Assembly: GCA_026196775.1 (NCBI GenBank)
Contig: JAPHUD010000017.1
Span: forward strand, 1-64,000
DNA length: 64,000 nucleotides
From: Flavobacteriales bacterium
GTDB lineage: Bacteria; Bacteroidota; Bacteroidia; Flavobacteriales_E; Vicingaceae
Direction: 5' to 3'
Part shown: piece after piece, positions 46,431 through 56,142 of the stretch
How the letters are laid out: the number at the start of each line of letters is the position of its first letter
Numbering within the stretch: position 1 is the first letter of the stretch
Made by a program: the position numbers and the translations under genes
The notes under the pieces: generated by a model
Told to the model about the DNA's origin: nothing
The model's input: the letters and a program-made list of their open reading frames with translations, nothing else
Databases searched by the model: none

Positions 46431-47381
46431 ATGGAAATTTTACATGTAAAACGAGTTTATAAAACTTATGCAGAACACAAAGCTTTGCACAATGTTTCTA
46501 TTCATATAGATAAGCAAAGAATTTTTGGCTTATTAGGACCAAATGGTGCCGGAAAAACAACCTTAATTCGTATCATCAACCAAATTACTGGTCCTGATAA
46601 AGGAGAAGTGTTTTTTGAAGGCGAAAAATTGGCACCCAAACACATTTCTCAAATAGGATATTTGCCTGAAGAAAGAGGCTTATACAAAAAAATGAAAGTG
46701 GGCGAACAAGCACTCTATTTAGCTCAACTCAAAGGAATGTCAAAAAATGAAGCTAAAACTAAGCTAAATCATTGGTTTGAGAAATTTGAAATTACCAATT
46801 GGTGGGACAAAAAAGTAGAAGAGCTTTCTAAAGGGATGGCTCAAAAAGTACAATTTATTACTACCGTACTGCACGAACCAAAACTATTAATACTCGATGA
46901 ACCTTTTAGTGGTTTCGATCCTATTAATACCAATCTGATTAAAAAAGAAATTTTAGAACTAAGAGAAAAAGGTTCTACTATTATTTTTTCTACTCACAAT
47001 ATGGAATCGGTAGAAGAAATTTGTGATGATATTGCTCTTATCAATAAATCGAGAAAAATATTAGACGGAAAAGTAATTGACGTTAAAAATCAATACAAAA
47101 CCAATATTTACGAAATAACATTTGAAGGGAATTTAATTGCGTTTACCAATGCACTCTGGACAGGCTTTGAATTACTTTCAACAGAAAAGAAAGATAATAG
47201 AATTGTAGCAAAAGTAAAAGGAATTCAGAAAGATACTAGTCTTAATAAATTATTAGCTACTGTGCTAAATGATGTAAATATTATTGCGGTAAAAGAGCAT
47301 ATACCAACCATGAACGAAATTTTTATTGAAAAAGTAAATGAAGTAATGCCCGATGATTTGCCGGAGGAAATGGAAGGGTGA
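46431..47381 (+). CDS. ABC transporter ATP-binding protein (NatA-like)
   Basis: The 316-residue ATPase has Walker A LLGPNGAGKTT, the signature LSKGMAQKV and Walker B LLILDEPFSG, then a C-terminal extension of about 90 residues. It resembles the ATPase of the NatAB/CcmA-type exporters. With the permease 115 bases downstream it forms a likely export system for an ion or small molecule, with no substrate evidence in the sequence. The gap between the two holds only low-complexity sequence. Confidence 0.92.
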   Translation: MEILHVKRVYKTYAEHKALHNVSIHIDKQRIFGLLGPNGAGKTTLIRIINQITGPDKGEVFFEGEKLAPKHISQIGYLPEERGLYKKMKVGEQALYLAQLKGMSKNEAKTKLNHWFEKFEITNWWDKKVEELSKGMAQKVQFITTVLHEPKLLILDEPFSGFDPINTNLIKKEILELREKGSTIIFSTHNMESVEEICDDIALINKSRKILDGKVIDVKNQYKTNIYEITFEGNLIAFTNALWTGFELLSTEKKDNRIVAKVKGIQKDTSLNKLLATVLNDVNIIAVKEHIPTMNEIFIEKVNEVMPDDLPEEMEG

Positions 47382-47496
47382 TTATAATGTTTAAATATAA
47401 GAATGGTTTAATGTGTAGGTTTTGAAAAAATTTAAAATTAGAGATTAGAAATACTTATAACCGTCATTTGAGAACCGATAAACTGTGAACTGAAAA

Positions 47497-48816
47497 ATGA
47501 ACAAAATAGCTTTAATAATACAACGAGAATACCTTACAAGGGTCAAGAAAACATCATTTATTTTAATGACATTGTTTGGACCAATATTAATGGCAGCACT
47601 TATGCTAGTGCCTATTTGGTTAGGCTTAAAAGATAAAGATATCCAAATAATTGAAGTAATTGATGAAACAGGTCAGTTTATCAACCAATTTGAAAATTCA
47701 CTTACACTTCAGTTTGATTACGAATTTAAACCAATAGAAGAAGCAAAAGCAGCCTTCTATAAAGAAAAATACACTTCTATTCTTCATATTTCTAATCTTG
47801 GTAAACAAACGACAGCACAGCTTTATTATAAAAAGCAACCGGGTATGTCAACTATTAGTAATATAGAATCAACCATAGAAAAAGGGATTAGAAATATTGA
47901 GCTCAAAGATAAGTTTAACATTACGAAAGCTCAGTTAGATGAAATTCAGCCCGATGTAAAAGTGAATCCAATTGCTTTAAGCGAAACAGGAGGTGAAGAA
48001 TCTAAAAATGTTGGGGTAAGCACAGTGCTTGGTTTTGCCGGAGCTATCATGATTTATTTCTTCATATTTATGTACGGAATACAAATTATGCGAGGAGTGA
48101 TAGAAGAAAAAACCAGCAGAATCGTAGAAATTATTATTTCTTCTGTAAAACCTTTTCAGCTGATGATGGGAAAAATTATAGGCATTGCATTGGTAGGATT
48201 AACACAGTTTTCGTTGTGGATAATATTATCTATGGGTATTTACACTATTGCTATGGCAGCAGTATCATCAGATAGTGTGGCCAATATGGTAAACACAGAA
48301 CAAATGATGCAAGGCGAGCAAATGAATGAAATGACAAAAGCTGCTAGCTCAACTGATTTAGAAGCTCAAATTTCTAGTATGTTGCAACAAATTCCTATTG
48401 CTAAATTATTAATTTCATTTTTGTTTTATTTTTTGGGAGGTTATTTATTGTACGGAGCATTTTTAGCGGCTATTGGTTCAGCGGTAGATAATGAAGCCGA
48501 TTCTCAACAATTTATGATGCCGGTAACCATTCCGTTAATTTTTTCATTTGTTGTAGCAGGTACAGTAATGGACAATCCTGATGGAGCGTTAGCTTTTTGG
48601 TTATCAATAATACCAATTACTTCTCCTGTAATTATGATGGTAAGAATTCCTTTTGGAGTAGAAACATGGGAGTTATTACTTTCTATGGCACTATTAGTTT
48701 TAGGGTTTTTAGGAGCTACATGGATGGCTGCAAAAATTTACCGTACAGGAATTTTAATGTATGGTAAGAAAATTACCTACAAAGAACTTTGGAAATGGCT
48801 TTCCTATAAAGGTTAA
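47497..48816 (+). CDS. ABC-2 type permease (NatB-like)
   Basis: The 439-residue membrane protein has an N-terminal membrane helix, a large soluble loop (about residues 50-180) and then five or so C-terminal helices, the layout of the NatB family. RGVIEEKTSRIVEIIISSVKP is the cytosolic ABC-2 coupling region. It pairs with the preceding ATPase. The 10-base gap to the glycosyltransferase gene suggests cotranscription with that gene. Confidence 0.88.
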   Translation: MNKIALIIQREYLTRVKKTSFILMTLFGPILMAALMLVPIWLGLKDKDIQIIEVIDETGQFINQFENSLTLQFDYEFKPIEEAKAAFYKEKYTSILHISNLGKQTTAQLYYKKQPGMSTISNIESTIEKGIRNIELKDKFNITKAQLDEIQPDVKVNPIALSETGGEESKNVGVSTVLGFAGAIMIYFFIFMYGIQIMRGVIEEKTSRIVEIIISSVKPFQLMMGKIIGIALVGLTQFSLWIILSMGIYTIAMAAVSSDSVANMVNTEQMMQGEQMNEMTKAASSTDLEAQISSMLQQIPIAKLLISFLFYFLGGYLLYGAFLAAIGSAVDNEADSQQFMMPVTIPLIFSFVVAGTVMDNPDGALAFWLSIIPITSPVIMMVRIPFGVETWELLLSMALLVLGFLGATWMAAKIYRTGILMYGKKITYKELWKWLSYKG

Positions 48817-48825
48817 TTTTTTTTA

Positions 48826-49818
48826 ATGGAGAATTATACCGTAAAAATATTAGTTGTAAGATACAGTTCCATTGGTGATATTGTGCTTACAACTCCTGTA
48901 GTAAGGTGCTTAAAACAACAGTTGGATGGCAATGTAGAAATTCATTATTTAACTAAAAAAAGCTATCGTTCTTTATTAGAAAACAATCCATATATCACCA
49001 AAGTACATACCATTGAAAAAAACAATAGTGAAGTTGCTGAACAGCTAAAAAATGAGGGTTTTCATTATATCATAGATTTACATAAAAATCTTCGCTCTAA
49101 AGGTATTTCCAGAAAATTGGGTACACTGCATTTTACTTTTGATAAGTTGAATGTGAAAAAATGGTTATTGACCAATTTTAAAATAAACACATTGCCTGAT
49201 ATTCATATTGTTGATAGGTATTTTGAAGCCGTAAAACCTTTAGGAGTTGAGAATGATGGCAAAGGCTTAGATTTTTTTCTTACAGAAAAAGATATAGTAA
49301 CTAATCTTCCAGAAACACACAACAATGGCTATGTTACCATTGCTATAGGTGCTCAATTTGCAACTAAGTGTTTGTCTACAAGTAAATTAGTGGAGTTGTG
49401 TAATTTAATTCAACAACCTATAATTTTAGCTGGAGGAAAAGAAGATGAACAAAAAGCCAATGAGATTATAAGTCATTCTTCTAATAAAAACATATACAAT
49501 GCTTGTGGCAAGTATTCTATTAATCAGTCGGCATTTATTATAAAAAATAGCCAAATCCTCATTACTCACGATACAGGGTTAATGCATATCGGAGCAGCTT
49601 TGGGAGTAAATATTATTTCTATTTGGGGAAATACTGTTCCTGCTTTTGGGATGTATCCTTATCTGTCAAAAGAAAAATATGTAGTTATAGAAAATAATAA
49701 TCTTAATTGCAGACCATGTTCTAAAATAGGCTATGATGCCTGTCCGAAAAAGCACTTTAAATGTATGAATGATTTAAGCATGCAAGAAGTGATGGAGAAG
49801 ATGAAGGTGTTGTCTTAA
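48826..49818 (+). CDS. Family 9 glycosyltransferase (heptosyltransferase-like)
   Basis: The 330 residues are a GT-B fold of the ADP-heptose:LPS heptosyltransferase family: RYSSIGDIVLTTPVVRCLKQQ at the N terminus, AIGAQFATKC mid-chain, and the C-terminal LITHDTGLMHIGAALG sugar-nucleotide site. It likely adds a heptose-like sugar to the LPS inner core. It follows the permease by 10 bases and its last 4 bases overlap the end of the convergent small membrane protein gene. Confidence 0.9.
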   Translation: MENYTVKILVVRYSSIGDIVLTTPVVRCLKQQLDGNVEIHYLTKKSYRSLLENNPYITKVHTIEKNNSEVAEQLKNEGFHYIIDLHKNLRSKGISRKLGTLHFTFDKLNVKKWLLTNFKINTLPDIHIVDRYFEAVKPLGVENDGKGLDFFLTEKDIVTNLPETHNNGYVTIAIGAQFATKCLSTSKLVELCNLIQQPIILAGGKEDEQKANEIISHSSNKNIYNACGKYSINQSAFIIKNSQILITHDTGLMHIGAALGVNIISIWGNTVPAFGMYPYLSKEKYVVIENNNLNCRPCSKIGYDACPKKHFKCMNDLSMQEVMEKMKVLS

Positions 49819-50126
49819 TAAAACAAATAGTAAGTAAGAGCAAGCAAAATACCTACATAAATAAGTACACGTTTGTTAATCATACCGGTATTGTTTCTTC
49901 GGCTATAGTTATTTTGCCAATCTTCTCTAATTCTCGATTGATATTCAGAATTGCTATATTCTGAAGTGCTTGTCGGATTTTTTTCGTTTTCAACTTCTTT
50001 TTTTATCTGAGCAATTCGTTTTTCCAGTTTCTCTTTACGCTCGTCATAATAACGTGGGGTATATTCAAACTGACTAGGCTTTTTGGTATAAATACCAAAC
50101 ATTTTAGGGATTCTTGGTGCTTGCAT
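49815..50126 (-). CDS. Small membrane protein conserved in Bacteroidota
   Basis: The 103-residue protein begins MQAPRIPKMFGIYTKKPSQF, has a charged middle helix (ERKEKLEKRIAQIKKEVENEK) and one C-terminal membrane segment (VLIYVGILLALTYYLFY). I recognise it as a Bacteroidota-specific family sometimes misnamed riboflavin synthase; it has no catalytic features. It would be tail-anchored in the inner membrane with its helix in the cytoplasm. Function unknown. Confidence 0.72.
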   Translation of the reverse strand: MQAPRIPKMFGIYTKKPSQFEYTPRYYDERKEKLEKRIAQIKKEVENEKNPTSTSEYSNSEYQSRIREDWQNNYSRRNNTGMINKRVLIYVGILLALTYYLFY

Positions 50127-50195
50127 AATTCAGAAAATTTTCAACTACTAAATTACTAACTTTTAAGAAAAGATAAAATTGCAATGGGGTGGAAT

Positions 50196-50849
50196 TTATT
50201 TTTCCCCTTCCCATTCTTTATAAAACTCTTCTATAAACTGCTTCATGTAATTGTGGCGATGTGCTGCCATAGCTTTCCCTGTGGCAGTGTTCATTCGGTC
50301 TTTTAGTAAAAGTAATTTTTCATAAAAATGGTTGATAGTAGGTGCGGTACTATTTTTATATTCCTCTTTGCTCATGTTTAAGTTGGGTTGGATATTAGGT
50401 TCGTACATAGCTCTGTTTTTAAAACCTCCATAATTAAACGTTCGGGCAATTCCAATTGCTCCCATGGCATCTAATCTGTCAGCATCTTGCACAATAGCTA
50501 ATTCAGTAGAGTTAAATGCTTGTTCAAAATTTCCTCCTTTAAAAGAGATGTGTTGGATGATTTTTTCAACATGTGTAATAAGTTCTTCTTCAACAGAAAT
50601 GGATTTCAAAAATTCACGAGCTTTTTTCGGACCAATACTTTCATCTCCATTATTAAATTTAGCATCGGCAATATCGTGCAATAAAGCACCTAACTCAACA
50701 ACTAAAAGGTTAGTTTTTTCTTGTGTAGCAATTTTTTTAGCCAATTGCCAAACTCTGTAAATATGCCACCAATCATGTCCACCTTCTGCATTAGCTAAGG
50801 TTTTTTTTACAAATTTTACAGTCTGGTCTATTATTTCCTGATGAGCCAT
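50196..50849 (-). CDS. HD domain phosphohydrolase (YedJ-like)
   Basis: From the ATG at 50849 the product is 217 residues. It has the HD signature: HDWWHIYRVWQLAKKIA, LGALLHDIADAKF (H and D of the motif), and VQDADRLDAMGAIGIAR. These are uncharacterised metal-dependent phosphohydrolases of the YedJ type, likely acting on nucleotides. A TTG five codons earlier could also start it but is weaker. Confidence 0.9.
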   Translation of the reverse strand: MAHQEIIDQTVKFVKKTLANAEGGHDWWHIYRVWQLAKKIATQEKTNLLVVELGALLHDIADAKFNNGDESIGPKKAREFLKSISVEEELITHVEKIIQHISFKGGNFEQAFNSTELAIVQDADRLDAMGAIGIARTFNYGGFKNRAMYEPNIQPNLNMSKEEYKNSTAPTINHFYEKLLLLKDRMNTATGKAMAAHRHNYMKQFIEEFYKEWEGEK

Positions 50850-50920
50850 TTTCTGATGAAACAAATATTAATATTAAACTATTCAAGTTGAATGATTTTT
50901 ATGCAAATAAAATTTCATTA

Positions 50921-53900
50921 TTACATATCAAATTTTCTAATTAATTCAAAAGGCTGTATCAATTTTAAATTTAATACAAACCTAATTTTTTCATCATATT
51001 TTAGTTGATTTAACTCTCCAGATGAAGTTATTGGAAAATATACTTCAAAAAAATCAGGTACAACATTTACCGCCACTCCAAAATTGTAAGCAAAATCGGA
51101 AACTCTATCTACTTCATTGCCTGAAAAATCACGAGTAAGTGTTGCTGCCATACCTACATCGGCATATAAACTAAGGTGTTTGGTAAACAAACTACTTTCT
51201 ATATTTACTGTGTTCATCCATTTATTAGCTTGCATAAACTGCCCTTGAGATTCAGGAATCACAGGATTTCTAAAACCTCCATCTAATATAGCTATTTGCT
51301 GTTTAAATCTTCCAACATCATTTCTACCCATAAACAATTCATTATACATATAGTCTGATGCTTCTCTTCCATAAAAATTATAGTTGAATCTGCTATTTTT
51401 TTGTTCATCGCTATTGTATAAAAACCTTCCAACAAAAAATCTAAAACTTAAGCCTGTACCAGGTTTTTTATAAACAAACTTATAATGAGCTTCAACATTT
51501 AATTTTACAAAATTTTGATGTTGTTGCACATTACCTTTCAACATATACGGATTGATAGGATGTTTACTTTTAATACCAACAATAATATTATTAATGTAGA
51601 AATAACCTAAGGTATCTTTATAAAGTACATTACCATTTACATCTCTTTTGCTAAAATCTGTAATTTCTTCAAAAATATTTACAAACTCATAGCTAAAAAA
51701 TGTGCTAGTAAATTGACGTGCACGTTTTTTCTTAAAATCAATCTCTACACGCGGATTTAGTTTGTAGTATTTCAATTGTTGTTCACCATAATTAAGATAA
51801 GTAAAAGATTTTGCACTTGCTCCTATTGCCATATCCTGAATAAATGTATTGGGCATAATGTGATAAAAAGCGGAAGCATAACCATTAATTTCATTGGTTT
51901 CGAAGGAATATAGTGGTGTCAAAATATATTCAAACTTTTTAGAAGGGATTAAAGAATTATAAAAAGCGATCCCCAGCATAATTTTATCGTTGTTATTCCA
52001 ACCTGCTATGGGCGAAAAAAACAACTGTGTTTTATCAGGGTTTTCTATGCTTCCCACCCACTGTAAGCGTAAAGGCTCCAAAGTTTTAAATATCCCTTTA
52101 GTTTTTAGTGTATTATTTTGTCTATTTATTTCAGGAATATTTTTTTCAGCATCAATTTTATAAGTATCGTAATCGCCTTTTTCAAAAGGAACAAATGCTT
52201 TTTTGGCAATTGGTTCGTACCATTGTGTAGCTACAATTTTTCCATCTTTCATTCCAGAAACAGAGAAAGGTCCGTTTATTTTTCCATTGTTTTTAATTTT
52301 TAACAATGAGTTTCCAAGTGTATCAGTTTTTGATCTAGTAATTTTGTAATCTATTTTTTTGGTGGTTTTAATCATATCATCAAAAAACCAATCGAGATTT
52401 TCGCCTGTTTCTTCTTCAAAAATTTTCCTTAAATCGTTTGGTTGTGGATGTTTAAATTTCCACTCCTGAAAATAGCGTTGCATACATTTATCAAACTTTT
52501 CCTCTCCCAAATAATTCATCAAATAATCAAAAGCAATAGCAGATTTTGAATACACTATTCCGCCATAATTTAATGGAGTATATTCGGCTGCTGCTAATTC
52601 TATAGGTTGGTCTTTGTTTCTTTTAGCATTTAACAAATAAGCTAATTCGTATTGGTGCTTATGTGGGTGACTCACCAAATCGAACCATTTAAAAACTTTT
52701 TCATTTTTATCATTAAGCTCTCCAACTAACAACCTTTCGGGATATTTAGTTTTGACATACCTTAACTCATTAAACGAGTTTATACCTTCGTCCATCCATG
52801 GATGTAAGCGTTCGTTTGTACCTAAAATACCATAAAACCAATTATGTCCTACTTCATGCATAATTACAGTCTCTAACACAAAAGCATCTCCCGACTCTCC
52901 AATTACAGTAACGTTGGGATACTCCATTCCAGCTCCAGCACTTAAAGCTCCATCTACAGCAGTAACATGTTTGTAAGGATAATCGCCATTCCACAAAGAA
53001 TAATAATAAGTAGCATCATTAAGGTATTCAATACTTTTTTTCCATAAATCGGCTTCGTTGTTGGTAAACATGGACCAAGTGGTTACTTTTTCTTTTGAAT
53101 AAGGCAGCTCCACTTCTCCTTTTAAAATGTGGTAACGCTTGTCGGCAAACCAAGCAAAATCATGTACTTTTTCCTGATGATAATGTAAGGTCTTCATTTC
53201 TGTAGCTGACTCTGGAAAAGTAATATCACCTTCAAACACATCAATAGTAGCGGTATAATTAGCAATACTATCCATCCATTTCATTTCTTTATCACCATTT
53301 ACTATATCTCCTGTAGCTCCAACTCTATAGTTTTTTGGCAAAGTAATATGCACATCAAAAGTTCCGTATTCGGAATAAAACTCTCCCTGATTTAGGTAAG
53401 GCATTTGATGCCAACCATTTTGATCATAAACAGCAGGTTTAGGATACCACTGTGTAATTTGATAGGACTCTCCCATGTGTCCCAAACGAGAAAAAATTCC
53501 TAAGGGCAATTTTACACTAAAAGGCGTATAAATTTCTACAGACTCTCCGGGTAAAAGTGGTTCTGGCAAATAAATAATTGCAACATCTTCATGTTCTTCA
53601 GTAATTGTCCAAATAGCAATTTCTCCATTTACTTTAAATTCTAGTCCATCAATAAATCCCAAATGCCTATCGTGAGAAAAATACAACATGGTATTATTTT
53701 CTTCTAAAAATTGCTGAGTTAACGCTGTTTTATGGTTTTTATAGGCATTTGGCCATAAATGGATATAAATATAGTTGAGTGCTTTATTTGAATTATTCTT
53801 ATAAAGAATAGTTTCATTTCCATCTAATTGATGTAACTCATCATTTAGTGTTACATTAATTTCATAACTTACTTCTTGCTGAAAATAGTTTGAGTCGGGC

Positions 53901-53956
53901 TGTGCTACAAGCGCGGTAAATAATAAAAAAAGCGATAGTCCTAGTAAGAATTTCAT
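50921..53956 (-). CDS. M1 family metallopeptidase
   Basis: The 1011-residue protein has a signal peptide (FTALVAQPDS), an N-terminal beta domain, and the M1 zinc site HEVGHN near residue 366, with the third ligand in WMDEGIN about 20 residues on; GAGMEYPNV stands for the GxMEN substrate motif. The C-terminal third (from about 600) is a long beta-rich region ending in a barrel-like series of strands. It is probably a periplasmic or outer membrane aminopeptidase. It follows the CorC-like gene with a 22-base gap in the same direction. Confidence 0.93.
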   Translation of the reverse strand: MKFLLGLSLFLLFTALVAQPDSNYFQQEVSYEINVTLNDELHQLDGNETILYKNNSNKALNYIYIHLWPNAYKNHKTALTQQFLEENNTMLYFSHDRHLGFIDGLEFKVNGEIAIWTITEEHEDVAIIYLPEPLLPGESVEIYTPFSVKLPLGIFSRLGHMGESYQITQWYPKPAVYDQNGWHQMPYLNQGEFYSEYGTFDVHITLPKNYRVGATGDIVNGDKEMKWMDSIANYTATIDVFEGDITFPESATEMKTLHYHQEKVHDFAWFADKRYHILKGEVELPYSKEKVTTWSMFTNNEADLWKKSIEYLNDATYYYSLWNGDYPYKHVTAVDGALSAGAGMEYPNVTVIGESGDAFVLETVIMHEVGHNWFYGILGTNERLHPWMDEGINSFNELRYVKTKYPERLLVGELNDKNEKVFKWFDLVSHPHKHQYELAYLLNAKRNKDQPIELAAAEYTPLNYGGIVYSKSAIAFDYLMNYLGEEKFDKCMQRYFQEWKFKHPQPNDLRKIFEEETGENLDWFFDDMIKTTKKIDYKITRSKTDTLGNSLLKIKNNGKINGPFSVSGMKDGKIVATQWYEPIAKKAFVPFEKGDYDTYKIDAEKNIPEINRQNNTLKTKGIFKTLEPLRLQWVGSIENPDKTQLFFSPIAGWNNNDKIMLGIAFYNSLIPSKKFEYILTPLYSFETNEINGYASAFYHIMPNTFIQDMAIGASAKSFTYLNYGEQQLKYYKLNPRVEIDFKKKRARQFTSTFFSYEFVNIFEEITDFSKRDVNGNVLYKDTLGYFYINNIIVGIKSKHPINPYMLKGNVQQHQNFVKLNVEAHYKFVYKKPGTGLSFRFFVGRFLYNSDEQKNSRFNYNFYGREASDYMYNELFMGRNDVGRFKQQIAILDGGFRNPVIPESQGQFMQANKWMNTVNIESSLFTKHLSLYADVGMAATLTRDFSGNEVDRVSDFAYNFGVAVNVVPDFFEVYFPITSSGELNQLKYDEKIRFVLNLKLIQPFELIRKFDM

Positions 53957-53978
53957 TATTAATCTTTAGAAGAAAAAT

Positions 53979-55247
53979 TTATTCGTCATTATCTGTAATA
54001 TGGATAGTTACCAAATCAATTTTATTATTACTTACTTTATCAATTTTAATTTCAAGACCATTATGTCTAATGATTTCATCTTTTTCAGGAATAGATTCAT
54101 CTACAGAAATTATTAAACCAGCCAATGTTTCATAATCATCAGATTCAGGCAAGTTGAGCATATATTTTTCATTAATATAGTCAATTTCTAATCTTGCTGA
54201 AAATTGATAAAGATCTTCATCTATTTTTATCTCTGTAAGCTCTTCATTATCATGTTCATCTTCAATGTCGCCAAAAATTTCTTCAATAATATCTTCGGTA
54301 GTAATAATTCCTGAAGTGCCTCCAAACTCATCTACCACTACTGCTACGCTTTTTCTGTGCGTTATGAATTCTTGTAAAATTTGGTTGGCAGGCATAGATT
54401 CTGGAATAATAGAAATAGGTAATAATATAGATTTTACTGTTTTAGGTTTTCTAAATAACTCTTTAGAATGAATATATCCAATAATATTGTCAATAGAATC
54501 TCTATAAATTAATATTTTAGATAAACCTGTTTCAATAAACTTGTCTCTAATGGTGGGCAAAGGAATTTCAATATCCATAGCAACCAAATCGGTTCTAGGA
54601 ACCATACAATCTCGAGCTTTAACGCTAGAAAAATCTAAGGCATTCTTAAAAATTTGAATCTCATTATCAACATCTTCTCCTTCTTCTTTTTTCTGTTGAA
54701 TATTGGTCATAAAATGTTCCAAATCAATTTTAGTAAAAGCCATATCGCTTTCTGATGTATCTACTCTAAAAAGTTTAAGTATTAAGTTGGAAACTCCCAA
54801 CACCAATAATGTAAATGGATAGAGTAATATGTAAATAATTTGCAACGGAATTGCAGCAATTGTTAGTGCTTTGTTAGGATTAATTCTTAATAACGATTTA
54901 GGTAAAAATTCGGAAAAGAAAAGAATTAAGATAGTTGAAATTACTGTTTGAATAAACAATACAAAAAAATCGTTGGTAGTTATATGCTTATAAATGATTG
55001 GTTCCAACAATTTAGCCATTAGTATACTATAAATTACCAAGGCGATATTGTTTCCAATAAGCATGGCACTTATAAATTTAGCAGGTTTTTTTAAGAAAAA
55101 AGAAAGTATTTTTCCTGAGAATACGCCTTTTTTGCTGCTCAATTCAATTTTAAGCCTGTTGGCAGTAACAAAAGCTATTTCCATTCCAGAAAATACTGCT
55201 GAAAACAGCATTGCAATAAGAATAAAAATAATGTCTGATGAGGGCAT
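53979..55247 (-). CDS. DUF21/CBS-domain CorC/HlyC-type membrane protein
   Basis: The 422-residue protein has four hydrophobic helices (DUF21/CNNM domain, residues about 1-180), then a pair of CBS domains (CMVPRTDLVAMDI, IHSKELFRKPKT, VVVDEFGGTSGIITTEDI) and a C-terminal CorC_HlyC domain. These proteins take part in magnesium or other cation efflux; naming them hemolysins is historical. It resembles GldE of gliding bacteria in layout, but no ssb or gldD is beside it. Confidence 0.92.
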   Translation of the reverse strand: MPSSDIIFILIAMLFSAVFSGMEIAFVTANRLKIELSSKKGVFSGKILSFFLKKPAKFISAMLIGNNIALVIYSILMAKLLEPIIYKHITTNDFFVLFIQTVISTILILFFSEFLPKSLLRINPNKALTIAAIPLQIIYILLYPFTLLVLGVSNLILKLFRVDTSESDMAFTKIDLEHFMTNIQQKKEEGEDVDNEIQIFKNALDFSSVKARDCMVPRTDLVAMDIEIPLPTIRDKFIETGLSKILIYRDSIDNIIGYIHSKELFRKPKTVKSILLPISIIPESMPANQILQEFITHRKSVAVVVDEFGGTSGIITTEDIIEEIFGDIEDEHDNEELTEIKIDEDLYQFSARLEIDYINEKYMLNLPESDDYETLAGLIISVDESIPEKDEIIRHNGLEIKIDKVSNNKIDLVTIHITDNDE

Positions 55248-55285
55248 TTAGTATTTTAAATATGTTGGTGTAAAGTTATAAAAAA

Positions 55286-55471
55286 TTATTGTCCCATTCT
55301 TCGTCTTTGTCTTCTTCTCAGAAAATATAAAAACGAGGCTAAAACAGTAAGCATGAAAAAGAAAAGTGCGTCTTCTGTTGCAGTAAAGAAAAGATGGTAA
55401 ATCCCTATTACACCACTAATAATGGCAATTACTAACCACATTAATTCTAAAAATCTAATTACTTTATTCAT
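55286..55471 (-). CDS. Small membrane protein of unknown function
   Basis: The 61 residues hold two membrane helices (LMWLVIAIISGVIGIYHLFF and ALFFFMLTVLASFLYFL) and a basic tail RRRQRRRMGQ facing the cytoplasm. I do not recognise a named family. Its position between the CorC-like gene (38 bases) and the LptC-like gene (83 bases), in the same direction, suggests an envelope role. Confidence 0.65.
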   Translation of the reverse strand: MNKVIRFLELMWLVIAIISGVIGIYHLFFTATEDALFFFMLTVLASFLYFLRRRQRRRMGQ

Positions 55472-55554
55472 ATTATTTATTGTTAATCATTAATAGTTAC
55501 CTACTGTAAAATCTCAAGCATCGTAATCTCAAAATATTAATTTCCAATCCAAAA

Positions 55555-56136
55555 TTAAGGATTAACAGCAGTTGAGTCTTTATTTTCTTTTAGTAAAATA
55601 GTTCCTTTAATTTTATGAATTTTCCATTTGGTAAAGTCTTGATTTGCCTCAAAACCTTCTCCCATCAGTATTTCATCTTGGGTAGTGATTTTAACAAATT
55701 CATCAGAATAAATTTTAGCTGAATCTTGCATCCAAACTAAATGCTCTGTATTTAATTGTTCGCCTTTTTCATTTACCACCACTACATCATTTTTAGCTTC
55801 CATTATATTTTCTCCAATTCTATGAATAGCGTAATTAGCAGTTAAAGTTGTGCTTACTTGTTTCAGCGAATCAAAAAAAATAACTTCAATACCCTCACTC
55901 ATTTCTAAATAAGGATTTTTTGTTGCATACTCTTCCATCTTAGGAGCAGAAACCTTCATTTTTACTGCTGCTTTTTCAGAGTAAATTAGTTGAACATTTT
56001 TACCTTTTTTTAATGGTAACTTTTCTTTTTGGGTTAATTGTTCAACTTCTTTTAAGTCATTCTCGCACCCAAAACAAATAATCCCGAATGCAAAAAGCAC
56101 CGGGATTATTTTTATGTTATGGAAACGTAGTTTCAA
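55555..56136 (-). CDS. LptC-like LPS export lipoprotein
   Basis: The 193-residue protein has a lipoprotein signal (FGIICFGC, Cys24) and a beta-jellyroll body with LIYSEKAAVKMKVSAPKMEEY and HLVWMQDSAKIYSDEFVKI, the LptC pattern of strands with ILMGEGFEANQDFTKWKI near the end. LptC takes LPS from the LptB2FG complex and passes it to LptA. Six bases after the TPR gene, it is in the same transcript. Confidence 0.86.
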   Translation of the reverse strand: MKLRFHNIKIIPVLFAFGIICFGCENDLKEVEQLTQKEKLPLKKGKNVQLIYSEKAAVKMKVSAPKMEEYATKNPYLEMSEGIEVIFFDSLKQVSTTLTANYAIHRIGENIMEAKNDVVVVNEKGEQLNTEHLVWMQDSAKIYSDEFVKITTQDEILMGEGFEANQDFTKWKIHKIKGTILLKENKDSTAVNP

Positions 56137-56142
56137 TTCTAA

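Noticed and set aside
53979-55247. GldE of the gliding apparatus
   Set aside because: The domain layout is shared, but ssb and gldD, its usual neighbours, are absent, so a general CorC/HlyC call is safer.
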